Assembly: GCF_026342355.1 (NCBI RefSeq) | Contig: NZ_JAPEMV010000002.1 | Coordinates: 806,001 to 870,000 of the forward strand | DNA: 64,000 nucleotides | Reading direction: 5' to 3' | From: Streptomyces sp. NBC_00249 | GTDB taxonomy: Bacteria; Actinomycetota; Actinomycetes; Streptomycetales; Streptomycetaceae | Shown here: positions 32,868-41,754 of the stretch, piece by piece | How positions within the stretch are numbered: the stretch's first letter is position 1 | Layout of the letters: every line of letters starts with the position of its first letter | The notes under the pieces: generated by a model | Seen by the model: only the letters and a program-made list of their open reading frames with translations | Told to the model about the DNA's origin: nothing | The model's database searches: none | Program-made: the position numbers and the translations under genes

Positions 32868-32891
32868 CATGCCCCTGCGGGGGCGTTTTTT
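32868..32891 (+). terminator. intrinsic terminator with T run
   Basis: The stem GCCCC/GGGGC around TGC at 32871-32884 is followed by TTTTTT at 32886-32891, a textbook rho-independent terminator after the 32435 gene. A second larger inverted repeat (GGTCCGG/CCGGACC) lies just before it. Confidence 0.85.
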
Positions 32892-33192
32892 GTTTTTACG
32901 GGGCCTGCGGCCGGTGCGGGCGCGGTGGCGGGCCGACTTCGGCCGCCGTGTCCGGCATCCGGGCAGCTCACAGCCCCTTTCGGGACCAAGGCCCGGTCCT
33001 ACCCGCACCAAATGACGACGTGGCGGCCATCAGACCCCTCCAGGCGCCTCAGATCGCTACGCGCTTCGCACGTCTCAGCGTCTGCGGCCCGTCAGGGGCT
33101 GAGTCGGCGGTCCGGGCGCCGGCAAGTTCCTGAGGGGGTGGCGGAATTGCTATCGTCGCGGGGATTGTCGGGCTGGGAGTTGGGGAGGCGTC
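32892..33192. other. intergenic stretch with one dispersed repeat
   Basis: No gene that I can support. It carries the fifth copy of the 36 bp unit at 33052-33087 and, at its end, the ribosome-binding site GGGGAGG of the next gene. Confidence 0.6.
33052..33087 (+). repeat. 36 bp unit, copy 5
   Basis: GATCGCTAC, 17 bases, GCGTCTGCGG, in a position unconnected with the inverted-repeat arms. It shows that the unit is dispersed on its own. Confidence 0.75.
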
Positions 33193-33849
33193 GTGGAGGA
33201 TCCGTCGGGGCGGGCGGTGCCGCCGCCGCCGTATGGGCCGCCCGGTGGGGTGGCGCCGGTTGCCCCTGGGGTGTCCCGGGTGAAGGTGTGGGCGGCCGCG
33301 GCGGCCGTCGTGAGTGCCATCGCGGGGGTGGCCAGTGCCGTTGCCGCGTTCTCGAACGGGTCGCCCTCGCCGGGGGCGGTGGCGGCGCCGCCGGCTTCCG
33401 GTGCGGTGACCGTGACCGCGCAGCCGCCGCAGAGTCCGGCCGCGCAGGGGGGCGGGGCCGCTCCCGCGCCCGCTGCCGTGCGGTGGTCGGGGAAGGTGGT
33501 GCTCGGGCTGGAGGGCGTCGACCTCACGCAGGTGCCGCCGCGCAGGGGTTCCGGGAACACCCTCGGCTACCGGCCCGCGGCCGGCCGTACCGGGTCCAAC
33601 GGGATGGAGGTCAAGGGCACCGCCGCCCTGTGGACCGGGGCCGAGGCGCCCACGGCGCAGGGGTGCAAGGACCTGTTGGCCACCCAGTCGCTCTCCTCGG
33701 TCGTGGTGACGGAGGGCGACAGTGTGTGTGTCGTCGAGGAGAGTTCGCCCATTGGGGTGTTCAAGGTGAGTGCTACCAAGTACGACGAGGGGTCCTACGG
33801 GCTCATCGAGGGTGAGCTCACCGTGTGGAACCTGCGGGCGGCTCGCTGA
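33193..33849 (+). CDS. single-pass membrane protein of unknown function
   Basis: Protein of 218 residues: a Pro/Gly-rich N-terminus (PPPPYGPPGG), one membrane helix at about 30-54 (VWAAAAAVVSAIAGVASAVAA), a Pro/Ala linker and an extracytoplasmic beta-rich domain (SGKVVLGLEGVDLTQVPP, VVVTEGDSVCVVEESSPIGV) with Cys at about 157 and 179. GTG start after GGGGAGG. Not recognised. It ends tail to tail inside the next gene by 32 bases. Confidence 0.75.
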   Translation: MEDPSGRAVPPPPYGPPGGVAPVAPGVSRVKVWAAAAAVVSAIAGVASAVAAFSNGSPSPGAVAAPPASGAVTVTAQPPQSPAAQGGGAAPAPAAVRWSGKVVLGLEGVDLTQVPPRRGSGNTLGYRPAAGRTGSNGMEVKGTAALWTGAEAPTAQGCKDLLATQSLSSVVVTEGDSVCVVEESSPIGVFKVSATKYDEGSYGLIEGELTVWNLRAAR

Positions 33850-34234
33850 GGCTGACGGAGGCGACCCCGCACCACGGGGTCGTCGCCGGGGGCCAGACCG
33901 GGCCGACGGCTTCCGCCTGGGCGGGGGTGGCCGGGGTGAGGCCCGGGACGCGGACCAGGGACTGGGCCGTGCGGGTGTCCGGGGTGGGGTGCTCGGCGTC
34001 GCGGAACTCGACCGTGATCAGGTAGGAGCCTTCGCCGGTGGCCTCCAGTGCGGCCAGGACGCGGTGGCTCGTCGGGTCGATGCGGCAGGACGTGACCCGG
34101 GCGGTCGGAACGACCGCCTCCACGGCGGGGCCGCTGGCCCAGACGTAGAGGGTGAGCGGGGCGAACACCAGGAGTCCCGCCAGGGCCATCAGGCCCACCA
34201 GCCAGCCCTGCCACTTCAACGCGCTCACGACCAT
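33818..34234 (-). CDS. small membrane-anchored protein of unknown function
   Basis: Protein of 138 residues with one N-terminal membrane helix (residues 9-32, WLVGLMALAGLLVFAPLTLY) and a beta-rich outer part (SCRIDPTSHRVLAALEATGE, YLITVEFRDAEHPTPDTR). ATG 34234 has a GAGGAGGAT ribosome-binding site; an upstream ATG at 34327 is less likely. Resembles DUF3592-like small membrane proteins in plan, but this is a weak suggestion. Confidence 0.68.
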   Translation of the reverse strand: MVVSALKWQGWLVGLMALAGLLVFAPLTLYVWASGPAVEAVVPTARVTSCRIDPTSHRVLAALEATGEGSYLITVEFRDAEHPTPDTRTAQSLVRVPGLTPATPAQAEAVGPVWPPATTPWCGVASVSLSEPPAGSTR

Positions 34235-34371
34235 GGGACGATCCTCCTCGGACCCCGCCCCTCCCACCAGCACCCACGGGCCCACACAGCATTTCGAAGT
34301 GGGACCGCCTGGACACCTGACGTTCATTCAACGCCGCGCGGAATGTGGGTTTCCGCGAGCACGCTGCACCC

Positions 34372-35472
34372 GTGAGACGCATCCTGGGAATCGCCCTGGC
34401 GGTCCTCCTGATAGGTGGCGTGATCGGCGCCATCGTCATCGGGGGCGACAAGCCCGCAGACACGACAACGAAGATCGTGCGAGGCGTCATCGGATCGGAG
34501 AAGGCCGACTTCTTCCGTGATCCCGACGTCGTCAAGGCCCTTCACGACAAGGGCTACACCGTGAAGCCGGAGAGTTCCGGCTCCTGGGCGATGGACAAGC
34601 TCCCGCTCAAGGAGTACGACTTCGCCTTCCCCAGCAGCAGTGAACCCGCGCAGGAGATCGAGGCCGCGGCGGGGGTCAAGGGGGCGCAGACCACCAAGCC
34701 CTTCTTCTCCCCGCTCGTCGTGATCGCCCGCGCCAACGCGGCCAAGGTGCTCGCCGACAGCGGGCTGGTGCGGATGAACGGGAAGAATTCCGGGACTCTG
34801 GTCATGGGGGCCTATCTGAAGGCCGCCGGCGAGGACCGCAAGTGGCAGGAGCTGCCCGGCTCGGCGCCGTACGGCGAGCTGACCGGCACGGTGTTCGTCA
34901 AGACCACCGATCCCGCCACCTCCAACTCCGGGGCCCTGTTCATCGCCGCCACCTCCAACGTCGCCAACGGCAACAGCGTGGTGGCCGACGAGGCGGGGAT
35001 CGGGCGGACCGCTCCTCTGCTGCGCAAGCTGATCTCCGTCCAGGGGGCCCTGGAGCAGAGCACGGACGACCCGTTCCGGGCGTTCATCAGCGGCAGCGGC
35101 GAGCCGCTGATCCTGGCCTACGAGTCGCAAGTGGCCTCGCTCCTGATGAAGAAGCAGGCCGCCGGACAGACCGGGGACATGGTCGTGCTCTACCCGGACA
35201 CGACCGTCAACTCCCCGCACACCTTCGTACCGCTGAACGAGAAGGCCAACGACCTCGGCACCCTGCTCGCCACCGACCCGAAGCTGCGCGAGCTGGCGGT
35301 GCGCCACGGGTTCCGCCCGCAGGAGGGCGTCGCCGAGTTCACCGCCGCGACCGCGCCGTTCGCCGGCTACCTCAACCCGGGGCTGACCGGTATCCGGCAG
35401 GTCGGCGCACCGACCGTGAAGGTCCTGACGGCGCTCGCGTCCCGCGCCAAGGGCCAGGGGGACACGCCATGA
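34372..35472 (+). CDS. membrane-anchored substrate-binding-like protein (TelA operon)
   Basis: Protein of about 366 residues with an N-terminal membrane anchor (residues 3-24, ILGIALAVLLIGGVIGAIVI) and an outer type-2 periplasmic-binding-like fold. Typical parts are VRGVIGSEKADFFRDPDV, YDFAFPSSSEPAQEIEA, FFSPLVVIARANAA and PATSNSGALFIAA. There is no transporter gene beside it, so it may be a sensor rather than an uptake component. The start is uncertain: GTG 34372 gives a compact anchor, GTG 34345 adds nine residues; neither has a strong ribosome-binding site. It overlaps the telA-like ATG by four bases. Confidence 0.75.
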   Translation: MRRILGIALAVLLIGGVIGAIVIGGDKPADTTTKIVRGVIGSEKADFFRDPDVVKALHDKGYTVKPESSGSWAMDKLPLKEYDFAFPSSSEPAQEIEAAAGVKGAQTTKPFFSPLVVIARANAAKVLADSGLVRMNGKNSGTLVMGAYLKAAGEDRKWQELPGSAPYGELTGTVFVKTTDPATSNSGALFIAATSNVANGNSVVADEAGIGRTAPLLRKLISVQGALEQSTDDPFRAFISGSGEPLILAYESQVASLLMKKQAAGQTGDMVVLYPDTTVNSPHTFVPLNEKANDLGTLLATDPKLRELAVRHGFRPQEGVAEFTAATAPFAGYLNPGLTGIRQVGAPTVKVLTALASRAKGQGDTP

Positions 35473-36659
35473 CACTGACACCGCCCGAGAACACCCCGCT
35501 CGTCCTCACCGCGCCCGAGCCCGTCGCCCCCGTACGGCGGGAGCAGGCTTCCGGCCTGGTGCCGTTGCAGGACGGGGTGCAGGACGAGATGGCCCGCCGG
35601 GCCGGGGAGTACGTGGGCCAGCTCGCCGGGATCGACACCCGCTCCCCCGAGTTCGCCACCCGGATCGGGGAGATCGCCGGCCTCGGTTCCGCCGACATGC
35701 GCAGCGCCGCCCAGCAGTCGAACCGGATGCTGGAGCGGGCGGTGCGCTCCCTCGGCTCGGACGGGGGCGGGGACGCCCAGGCGCGGGTCGCGGGCTCGCT
35801 GGTCGAGCTGCGCCGCACCGTCGAGGACCTGGACCCGCGGGACGCGCCCGCGAAGGGGGCCCGCAGGCTGCTGGCGAAGCTGCCGGGCGGGAACCGCTTC
35901 CGGGACCACGTGGCGAAGTACGCCTCCTCGCAGGCCACCCTGAACCGGATCGTGGGCGCGCTGCGCGGCGGTCAGGACGAGCTGCGCCGTGACAACGCGG
36001 CGCTGCACACGGAGCGGGCCCGGCTGTGGGAGACGATGGGCAAGCTCCAGGAGTACGCGGTCCTCACCGAGGCGCTGGACGGGGCGGTCGAGCAGCGGAT
36101 CGCCGAGGCGGAGCACACCGATCCGCAGGCCGCTGACGCGATGCGTGCGGACGTGCTGTTCCCGGTGCGGCAGAAGCACCAGGACCTGCTGACGCAGCTT
36201 GCGGTGTGCGCTCAGGGCTACCTGGCGATGGACGTGGTGCGGCGCAACAACGAGGAGCTCATCAAGGGCGTGGACCGGGCGGCGACGACGACCGTGTCGG
36301 CGCTGCGGATCGCGGTGATGCTGGCTTCGGCGCTGGACAACCAGCGCAAGGTGATCGAGCAGGTCAACGCGTTGAAGGGGACGACGGAGGAGCTGATCCG
36401 GGGGAACGCGGAGATGCTGTCGACGCAGAGCGGGGAGATCCAGCGGATCGCCGCGGACCCGGCGGTCGGTGCGGAGACGCTGCGGACGGCGTTCGCGCAG
36501 ATCTACAAGACGCTGGACGCGATCGACACCTTCAAGGTGCAGGCCACCGAGAACATGGCGGCGACCGTGGAGTCCCTGACGGGCGAGCTCCGGTCGGCGT
36601 CCGAGCACCTGGCGCGGACGCGGACCGCGAGCGCCCTGGAAGGCGGGGACCGGCGATGA
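35469..36659 (+). CDS. TelA/toxic anion resistance family protein
   Basis: Protein of 396 residues, strongly helical, of the TelA family. Typical phrases are LRRDNAALHTERARLWETMG, KHQDLLTQLAVCAQGYLAMD and IKGVDRAATTTVSALRIAVM. TelA-like proteins are linked to tellurite and other anion resistance and, by comparative genomics, to a membrane-associated stress-response complex with Ter and vWA proteins. No enzymatic motif is known. It is second of four coupled genes (ATGA overlaps on both sides), between two substrate-binding-like proteins. Confidence 0.9.
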   Translation: MTLTPPENTPLVLTAPEPVAPVRREQASGLVPLQDGVQDEMARRAGEYVGQLAGIDTRSPEFATRIGEIAGLGSADMRSAAQQSNRMLERAVRSLGSDGGGDAQARVAGSLVELRRTVEDLDPRDAPAKGARRLLAKLPGGNRFRDHVAKYASSQATLNRIVGALRGGQDELRRDNAALHTERARLWETMGKLQEYAVLTEALDGAVEQRIAEAEHTDPQAADAMRADVLFPVRQKHQDLLTQLAVCAQGYLAMDVVRRNNEELIKGVDRAATTTVSALRIAVMLASALDNQRKVIEQVNALKGTTEELIRGNAEMLSTQSGEIQRIAADPAVGAETLRTAFAQIYKTLDAIDTFKVQATENMAATVESLTGELRSASEHLARTRTASALEGGDRR

Positions 36660-38299
36660 GCAGAGCGATGGGGCGGGGACGGCTGGCTGTCGTGGTGGCC
36701 GTGGCCGCGAGTCTGCTGGGGGCGGCCGCCTGTACGTCGGAAACACCTTCGGGGTCGTCCGGGGGCTCCGGTACTTCGGGTGGTTCCGGCGGGCAGAAGA
36801 CGCAGGAGTACAAGGAGGGCCGGCTGCGGGTCCTGGCGTCCAGCGAGCTGGCCGACATGGAGCCGGTGCTGAAGGCCGCGAAGGCGGCGACCGGGGTGTC
36901 GGTGGACTTCACCTGGTCGGGGACGCTGGACGCGGCCGAGCAGGTCGCCTCCGGCAAGGCCGACGGGAAGTACGACGCGATCTGGCTGTCCTCCAACGAC
37001 TACCTGCGGCTGCGCCCCGAGGCGGCGGCGAAGCTGGTGGGCGAGACCCCGGTGATGTCCTCGCCGGTGGCCCTCGGGGTGAAGCCGCAGGCGCTGGCCC
37101 GGCTGGGCTGGAAGCCGCAGGAGGTGACCTGGTCGGCGGTCGAGGAGGCCGTCGCCGCCGGGAAGCTGACGTACGGGATGACGGACCCGGTGCGTTCCAA
37201 CTCCGGTTTCTCCGCGCTGGTGTCGGTGGCCTCGGGCCTGTCGGGGGCGCAGTCGGCGCTGACCGACGCGGACGTACAGAAGGCCCGGCCGCGCCTGAAG
37301 GGCTTCTTCAACGGGCAGAAGCTGACGTCCGGTTCCTCGGGCTGGCTGGCGACCGCGTACGCCAGGCGCGACGACGTGGACGCGCTGGTGAACTACGAGT
37401 CGGTGCTGAAGTCGATGAACGACCGGGCGAAGAACCCGCTGACGGTGATCCGGCCGAAGGACGGGGTGGTCACCGCCCACTATCCGCTGACGCTGCTGTC
37501 CTCGGCCCCGGCCGGGGCGCACGAGTCGGGGCGGCGGCTGACGGACTACCTGCGCGGGGACGCCGCGCAGAAGCTCATCACCGACAAGACGTTCCGGCGG
37601 CCGGTGGCGCCCGGGGTGGCGCCGGCGGCGGGGCTGGATGCCGAGAAGCGGCGCGAGCTGCCGTTCCCGGGGTCGCGGTCGGTCGCGGACGGGCTGCTGG
37701 CCTCGTACGAGAACGAGCTGCGCCGGCCCTCGCGGACGGTGTACGTGCTGGACACCTCCGGTTCGATGGCGGAGGAGGACCGGATCGGCCGGCTGCGTTC
37801 GGCGCTCACCGAGCTGACGGGGACGGGGAGTTCGGGGACGGGGCAGCGGTTCCGGGACCGCGAGGAGGTGACGCTGCTGCCGTTCGGTGACAAGGTGAAG
37901 AAGGTGCTGACGCACGTCGTCGAGCCGGGCAATCCCGGGCCGGCCCTGGACGCGATCCGGGGGGACGTGAAGGCGCTGCGCCCGGAGGGGGGTACGGCCG
38001 TGTACGGGAGCCTGAAGGCGGCCTACCAGCACCTGGGGCAGGGGAACGCGGACGCGTTCACCTCGATCGTGCTCATGACGGACGGGCAGAGCGGGGACAA
38101 GGTGCAGGATTTCGACTCCTTCTACGCCGGGCTTCCGGAGGGGCAGAAGCACACGCCGGTCTTCTCCGTGGTGTTCGGCGACTCGGACCGCAAGGAGCTG
38201 TCGCACATCGCCGAGCTGACCGGTGGCCGGCTCTTCGACGCGACCGACGGGAACGGCTCCCTGGACGGGGCCTTCGAGGAGATCCGTGGCTACCAGTAG
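36656..38299 (+). CDS. lipoprotein with substrate-binding domain fused to vWA domain
   Basis: Protein of 547 residues. Lipobox LLGAAAC with the modified Cys near residue 26, a Gly/Ser linker, a type-2 periplasmic-binding-like domain at about 50-340 (VDFTWSGTLDAAEQVASGKA, MTDPVRSNSGFSALVSVA), and a C-terminal von Willebrand A domain at about 360-545. The vWA metal site (MIDAS) is seen as DTSGS at 366-370, with GTAVYGSLKAAY and LMTDGQSGD further on. It should be tethered to the outer face of the membrane, bind a ligand and make metal-dependent protein contacts. The start overlaps the telA stop (ATGA). This domain fusion in a telA operon suggests a ligand-sensing adhesion or stress module; the ligand is unknown. 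Confidence 0.88.
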   Translation: MSRAMGRGRLAVVVAVAASLLGAAACTSETPSGSSGGSGTSGGSGGQKTQEYKEGRLRVLASSELADMEPVLKAAKAATGVSVDFTWSGTLDAAEQVASGKADGKYDAIWLSSNDYLRLRPEAAAKLVGETPVMSSPVALGVKPQALARLGWKPQEVTWSAVEEAVAAGKLTYGMTDPVRSNSGFSALVSVASGLSGAQSALTDADVQKARPRLKGFFNGQKLTSGSSGWLATAYARRDDVDALVNYESVLKSMNDRAKNPLTVIRPKDGVVTAHYPLTLLSSAPAGAHESGRRLTDYLRGDAAQKLITDKTFRRPVAPGVAPAAGLDAEKRRELPFPGSRSVADGLLASYENELRRPSRTVYVLDTSGSMAEEDRIGRLRSALTELTGTGSSGTGQRFRDREEVTLLPFGDKVKKVLTHVVEPGNPGPALDAIRGDVKALRPEGGTAVYGSLKAAYQHLGQGNADAFTSIVLMTDGQSGDKVQDFDSFYAGLPEGQKHTPVFSVVFGDSDRKELSHIAELTGGRLFDATDGNGSLDGAFEEIRGYQ

Positions 38300-38918
38300 A
38301 GCGCAGGGGCGGGGTGCGGGCGCTGTGGTGCTCGCGTACCTGGAGTCGAGGAAGAACCTGGCGGGCAGTGTGTGCGGGCTCGCCGGGCTGGGGCTGACCC
38401 TGGCGGGTGTGGCGGGCGCGTACTGGCCGGTGGTGGTCGCGGGCCTGTACGGGGCGGGCGCGCTGATCGCCCCGCCGGAGCGGGTCGACACCCCGGACTT
38501 CCCGGACCCGGCCGAGCAGCTGGGTGTCGTACGGGAGGACCTGGGGCGGCTGCGGGACTACGTCGCGGAGGTGGAGCTGCCGCCGGCCGCCGAAGGCAAG
38601 CTGGGCGAACTGCTGGACCTGTACGGGGCGTTGCTGGATCCGGGGTGGGTGGCGGACGTGCTGGCCACCGATCCGGAGGCGGTGCACACGCTGTCGCGGG
38701 CGATCCGGCTGGACGTGCCGGAGTGCGTGGACACGTACAACCGTACGCGGTGGTGGACGCGGCTGACGCCGGGCGGGGAGTCCCCGGAGCGGCACCTGGA
38801 GCGGCAGTTGTCGCTGCTGCTGGAGGAGGCGGAACGCGTGACGGCGGACCTCCGTGAAACGGAGGCCCGCCGTCAGCAGACGCACACGACCTATTTGGAA
38901 GGTCGCAGGGAACCCTAG
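38286..38918 (+). CDS. membrane protein with helical tail, last gene of TelA operon
   Basis: Protein of 210 residues with two close membrane helices at about 24-58 (VCGLAGLGLTLAGVAGAYWP, VVVAGLYGAGALIA) and a long cytoplasmic helical part (LSLLLEEAERVTADLRETEA). GTG 38286 follows GAGGAGAT and overlaps the vWA gene by 14 bases. Not recognised as a named family. By position it may link the outer lipoprotein to the cytoplasmic TelA-like protein. Confidence 0.78.
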   Translation: MATSRAQGRGAGAVVLAYLESRKNLAGSVCGLAGLGLTLAGVAGAYWPVVVAGLYGAGALIAPPERVDTPDFPDPAEQLGVVREDLGRLRDYVAEVELPPAAEGKLGELLDLYGALLDPGWVADVLATDPEAVHTLSRAIRLDVPECVDTYNRTRWWTRLTPGGESPERHLERQLSLLLEEAERVTADLRETEARRQQTHTTYLEGRREP

Positions 38919-38989
38919 GTCGGGGAATCCCGCGTCACCCTACGGCCGGGGACAGCCGGCCGCGGGAGTCTTCGGTGGTGCGGGGCGGT

Positions 38990-40840
38990 TCAGCCCAGGC
39001 GCTCGACGAGTGCGTGGTACTGGTCCCACAGCTCCTTGGGGGTGTGGTCGCCGTAGGTGTTGAGGTGCTCGGGGACCAGGGCGGCCTCGTCGCGCCAGAT
39101 CTCCTTGTCGACGGTGAGCAGGAAGTCGAGGTCCTCGGCCGGCAGGTCGAGGCCGTCGAGGTCGAGGGAGTCCTTGGTCGGCAGGACGCCGATGGGGGTC
39201 TCGACGCCTTCGGCGGTGCCGTCGAGGCGGCCGACGATCCACTTCAGGACGCGGCTGTTCTCGCCGAAGCCCGGCCACACGAACTTGCCCGCGTCGTTCT
39301 TGCGGAACCAGTTCACGTAGTAGATCTTCGGGAGCTTCGCCTGGTCCTTGTCGGCGGCGACCTTGACCCAGTGGGCCATGTAGTCGCCCATGTTGTAGCC
39401 GCAGAACGGCAGCATGGCGAAGGGGTCGCGGCGCAGTTCGCCGACCTTGCCCTCGGCGGCGGCGGTCTTCTCGGAGGCGATGTTCGAGCCGATGAAGACG
39501 CCGTGGTTCCAGTCGAAGGACTCGGTGACCAGCGGGACGGCGGAGGCGCGGCGGCCGCCGAAGAGGATCGCGGAGATCGGGACGCCCTTGGGGTCCTCCC
39601 ACTCGGGGGCGATCGTCGGGCACTGGGAGGCGGGGACGGCGAAGCGGGCGTTGGGGTGGGCCGCCGGGGTGCCGGACTCCGGGGTCCAGGCGTTGCCCTT
39701 CCAGTCGATGAGGTGCGCGGGCGCCTCTTCGGTCATGCCCTCCCACCAGACGTCGGAGCCGTCGGGGGTGAGCGCGACGTTGGTGAAGACGGTGTTGGCG
39801 TACATGGTCTTCATGGCGTTGGCGTTGGTGTGCTCGCCGGTGCCGGGGGCGACGCCGAAGAAGCCGGCCTCGGGGTTGATCGCGTAGAGGCGGCCGTCCT
39901 CGCCGAAGCGCATCCAGGCGATGTCGTCGCCGACGGTCTCGACGCTCCAGCCGGGGATGGTGGGCTCGAGCATGGCGAGGTTGGTCTTGCCGCAGGCGCT
40001 CGGGAACGCGGCGGCGATGTACTTCGCGTCGCCCTCGCCCTGCGGCGGGGTGAGCTTGAGGATCAGCATGTGCTCGGCGAGCCAGCCCTCGTCGCGCGCC
40101 ATGACGGAGGCGATGCGCAGCGCGTAGCACTTCTTGCCGAGGAGGGCGTTGCCGCCGTAGCCGGATCCGTAGGACCAGATCTCGCGGGTCTCGGGGAAGT
40201 GCGAGATGTACTTGGTGGTGTTGCAGGGCCACGGGACGTCGGCCTGGCCCTCGGCGAGCGGAGCGCCGAGGGTGTGGACGGCCTTGACGAAGAAGCCGTC
40301 GGTGCCGAGCTCGTCGAGGACGGCCTTGCCCATGCGGGTCATGGTGCGCATGGCGACCGCGACGTAGGCGGAGTCGGTGATCTCGACGCCGATCGCGGAG
40401 AGCTCGGAGCCGAGGGGGCCCATGCAGAAGGGGACGACGTACATCGTCCGGCCCTTCATGGAGCCGCGGAAGATACCTTCCTGCCCGCTGAAGCCCCCCT
40501 CACCAGTGAAAAGGGCCTTCATCTCGGAAGGAGCCTTCCAGTGGTTGGTCGGGCCCGCGTCCTCCTCCTTCTCGGAGCAGATGAAGGTCCGGTCCTCGAC
40601 GCGCGCGACGTCGGTCGGGTCGGAGGCGGCGTAGTACGAGTTCGGGCGCTTCGTCTCGTCGAGCTTCTTGAAGGTGCCCTTGGCGACGAGCTCTTCGCAC
40701 AGGCGCTCGTACTCGGCCTCGGAACCGTCGCACCAGACGATGCTGTCCGGCTGGGTGAGGGCAGCGATCTCCTCCACCCAGGTGATCAGCCCCGGGTGGG
40801 TCGTCGGGTTGGAAGTGGGAGCCGCGTTGTCGCGCGCCAC
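38990..40840 (-). CDS. pckG: phosphoenolpyruvate carboxykinase (GTP)
   Basis: Protein of 616 residues. Converts oxaloacetate and GTP to phosphoenolpyruvate, GDP and CO2, the first committed step of gluconeogenesis, in the cytoplasm. The GTP-type P-loop reads SACGKTN at about 281-287. Other family parts are [40 protein letters not shown] and [23 protein letters not shown] 40840 has the site AAGGAG and gives the usual length of the family. A longer frame upstream is unlikely to be used. It is transcribed alone, divergent from the PAQR gene. Confidence 0.97.
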   Translation of the reverse strand: MARDNAAPTSNPTTHPGLITWVEEIAALTQPDSIVWCDGSEAEYERLCEELVAKGTFKKLDETKRPNSYYAASDPTDVARVEDRTFICSEKEEDAGPTNHWKAPSEMKALFTGEGGFSGQEGIFRGSMKGRTMYVVPFCMGPLGSELSAIGVEITDSAYVAVAMRTMTRMGKAVLDELGTDGFFVKAVHTLGAPLAEGQADVPWPCNTTKYISHFPETREIWSYGSGYGGNALLGKKCYALRIASVMARDEGWLAEHMLILKLTPPQGEGDAKYIAAAFPSACGKTNLAMLEPTIPGWSVETVGDDIAWMRFGEDGRLYAINPEAGFFGVAPGTGEHTNANAMKTMYANTVFTNVALTPDGSDVWWEGMTEEAPAHLIDWKGNAWTPESGTPAAHPNARFAVPASQCPTIAPEWEDPKGVPISAILFGGRRASAVPLVTESFDWNHGVFIGSNIASEKTAAAEGKVGELRRDPFAMLPFCGYNMGDYMAHWVKVAADKDQAKLPKIYYVNWFRKNDAGKFVWPGFGENSRVLKWIVGRLDGTAEGVETPIGVLPTKDSLDLDGLDLPAEDLDFLLTVDKEIWRDEAALVPEHLNTYGDHTPKELWDQYHALVERLG

Positions 40841-41031
40841 GATTGCTCCTTGTTGAGGGGTTTGTTTGGTGTATGCCCCGTGGGGGCTGCGACCCGGACG
40901 CTTCGCGCTCCGCTCATCCGGTGCCGACCGCACTCATCTGATCATCCGGTGCGTATGCGCATATGTCCAGGGGGCCTCTCACGTGAGCATCGCCACGTCC
41001 GTCAATCTTCCGTAAAGAGCACTAACGGAAA

Positions 41032-41053
41032 CCTACGGACCCGTAGGTAGCAT
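41032..41053 (+). promoter_or_regulatory. palindrome and -10 candidate before the PAQR gene
   Basis: CCTACGGACCCGTAGG at 41032-41047 has 7 bp arms around two bases and may be an operator. TAGCAT at 41048-41053 lies six bases before the ATG at 41060, which suggests a leaderless transcript. Confidence 0.45.
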
Positions 41054-41059
41054 GTCGCC

Positions 41060-41749
41060 ATGACTTCTGACGCCGCCGCCGTCGCGGCCGCACCGGCCAC
41101 TGCGGAGGCGGAGCCCGAGGCCAAGCCGCTGATGCGCGGCTGGCTCCACACCGGAATGTTCCCCGCCGTCGTGATCGCGGGCCTGGTGCTCATGGCCTTC
41201 ACCGACTCCACGCGCGCGCGGGTCGCCTGCGGGATCTACATCCTCACCGCGTGCCTGCTCTTCGGCGTCAGCGGCGTCTACCACCGCGGTACGTGGGGCC
41301 CGCGCGGCGAAGCGATCCTGCGGCGCCTCGACCACGCCAACATCTTCCTGATCATCGCGGGCACCTACACCCCGCTGTCCGTCCTGCTGCTCCCCGACTC
41401 CACCGGGCGGACCCTGCTGTGGGCGGTGTGGATCGCGGCCGCCGCCGGCATCGCCTTCCGCGTCTTCTGGGTCGGCGCCCCGCGCTGGCTGTACACCCCG
41501 TGCTACATCGCCATGGGCTGGGCGGCGGTCTTCTTCCTGCCCGACTTCCTGCGCGCCGGCGGTATCGCCGTCCTGGTGCTCGTGGTCGTCGGCGGCCTGC
41601 TGTACAGCGTGGGAGGGGTCATCTACGGGATGAAGCGACCCAACCCCTCCCCGCGTTTCTTCGGCTTCCACGAGGTGTTCCACTCACTGACGCTGGCCGC
41701 CTTCGTGGCCCACTACGTCGGTATCTCGCTGGCCGCCTACCAGCACTGA
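41060..41749 (+). CDS. PAQR/hemolysin III family membrane protein (TrhA-like)
   Basis: Protein of 229 residues with seven membrane helices after a 25-residue Ala/Glu-rich tail. PAQR residues are present: SGVYHRGTW, RRLDHANIFLIIAGTYTPL, FFGFHEVFHSLTLAAFVAHY, with the His and Asp of a metal site. In bacteria these proteins affect membrane fluidity and energy balance. The ATG is close to the -10 candidate. Convergent with the Vgb-like gene, five bases apart. Confidence 0.92.
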   Translation: MTSDAAAVAAAPATAEAEPEAKPLMRGWLHTGMFPAVVIAGLVLMAFTDSTRARVACGIYILTACLLFGVSGVYHRGTWGPRGEAILRRLDHANIFLIIAGTYTPLSVLLLPDSTGRTLLWAVWIAAAAGIAFRVFWVGAPRWLYTPCYIAMGWAAVFFLPDFLRAGGIAVLVLVVVGGLLYSVGGVIYGMKRPNPSPRFFGFHEVFHSLTLAAFVAHYVGISLAAYQH

Positions 41750-41754
41750 CGGCC

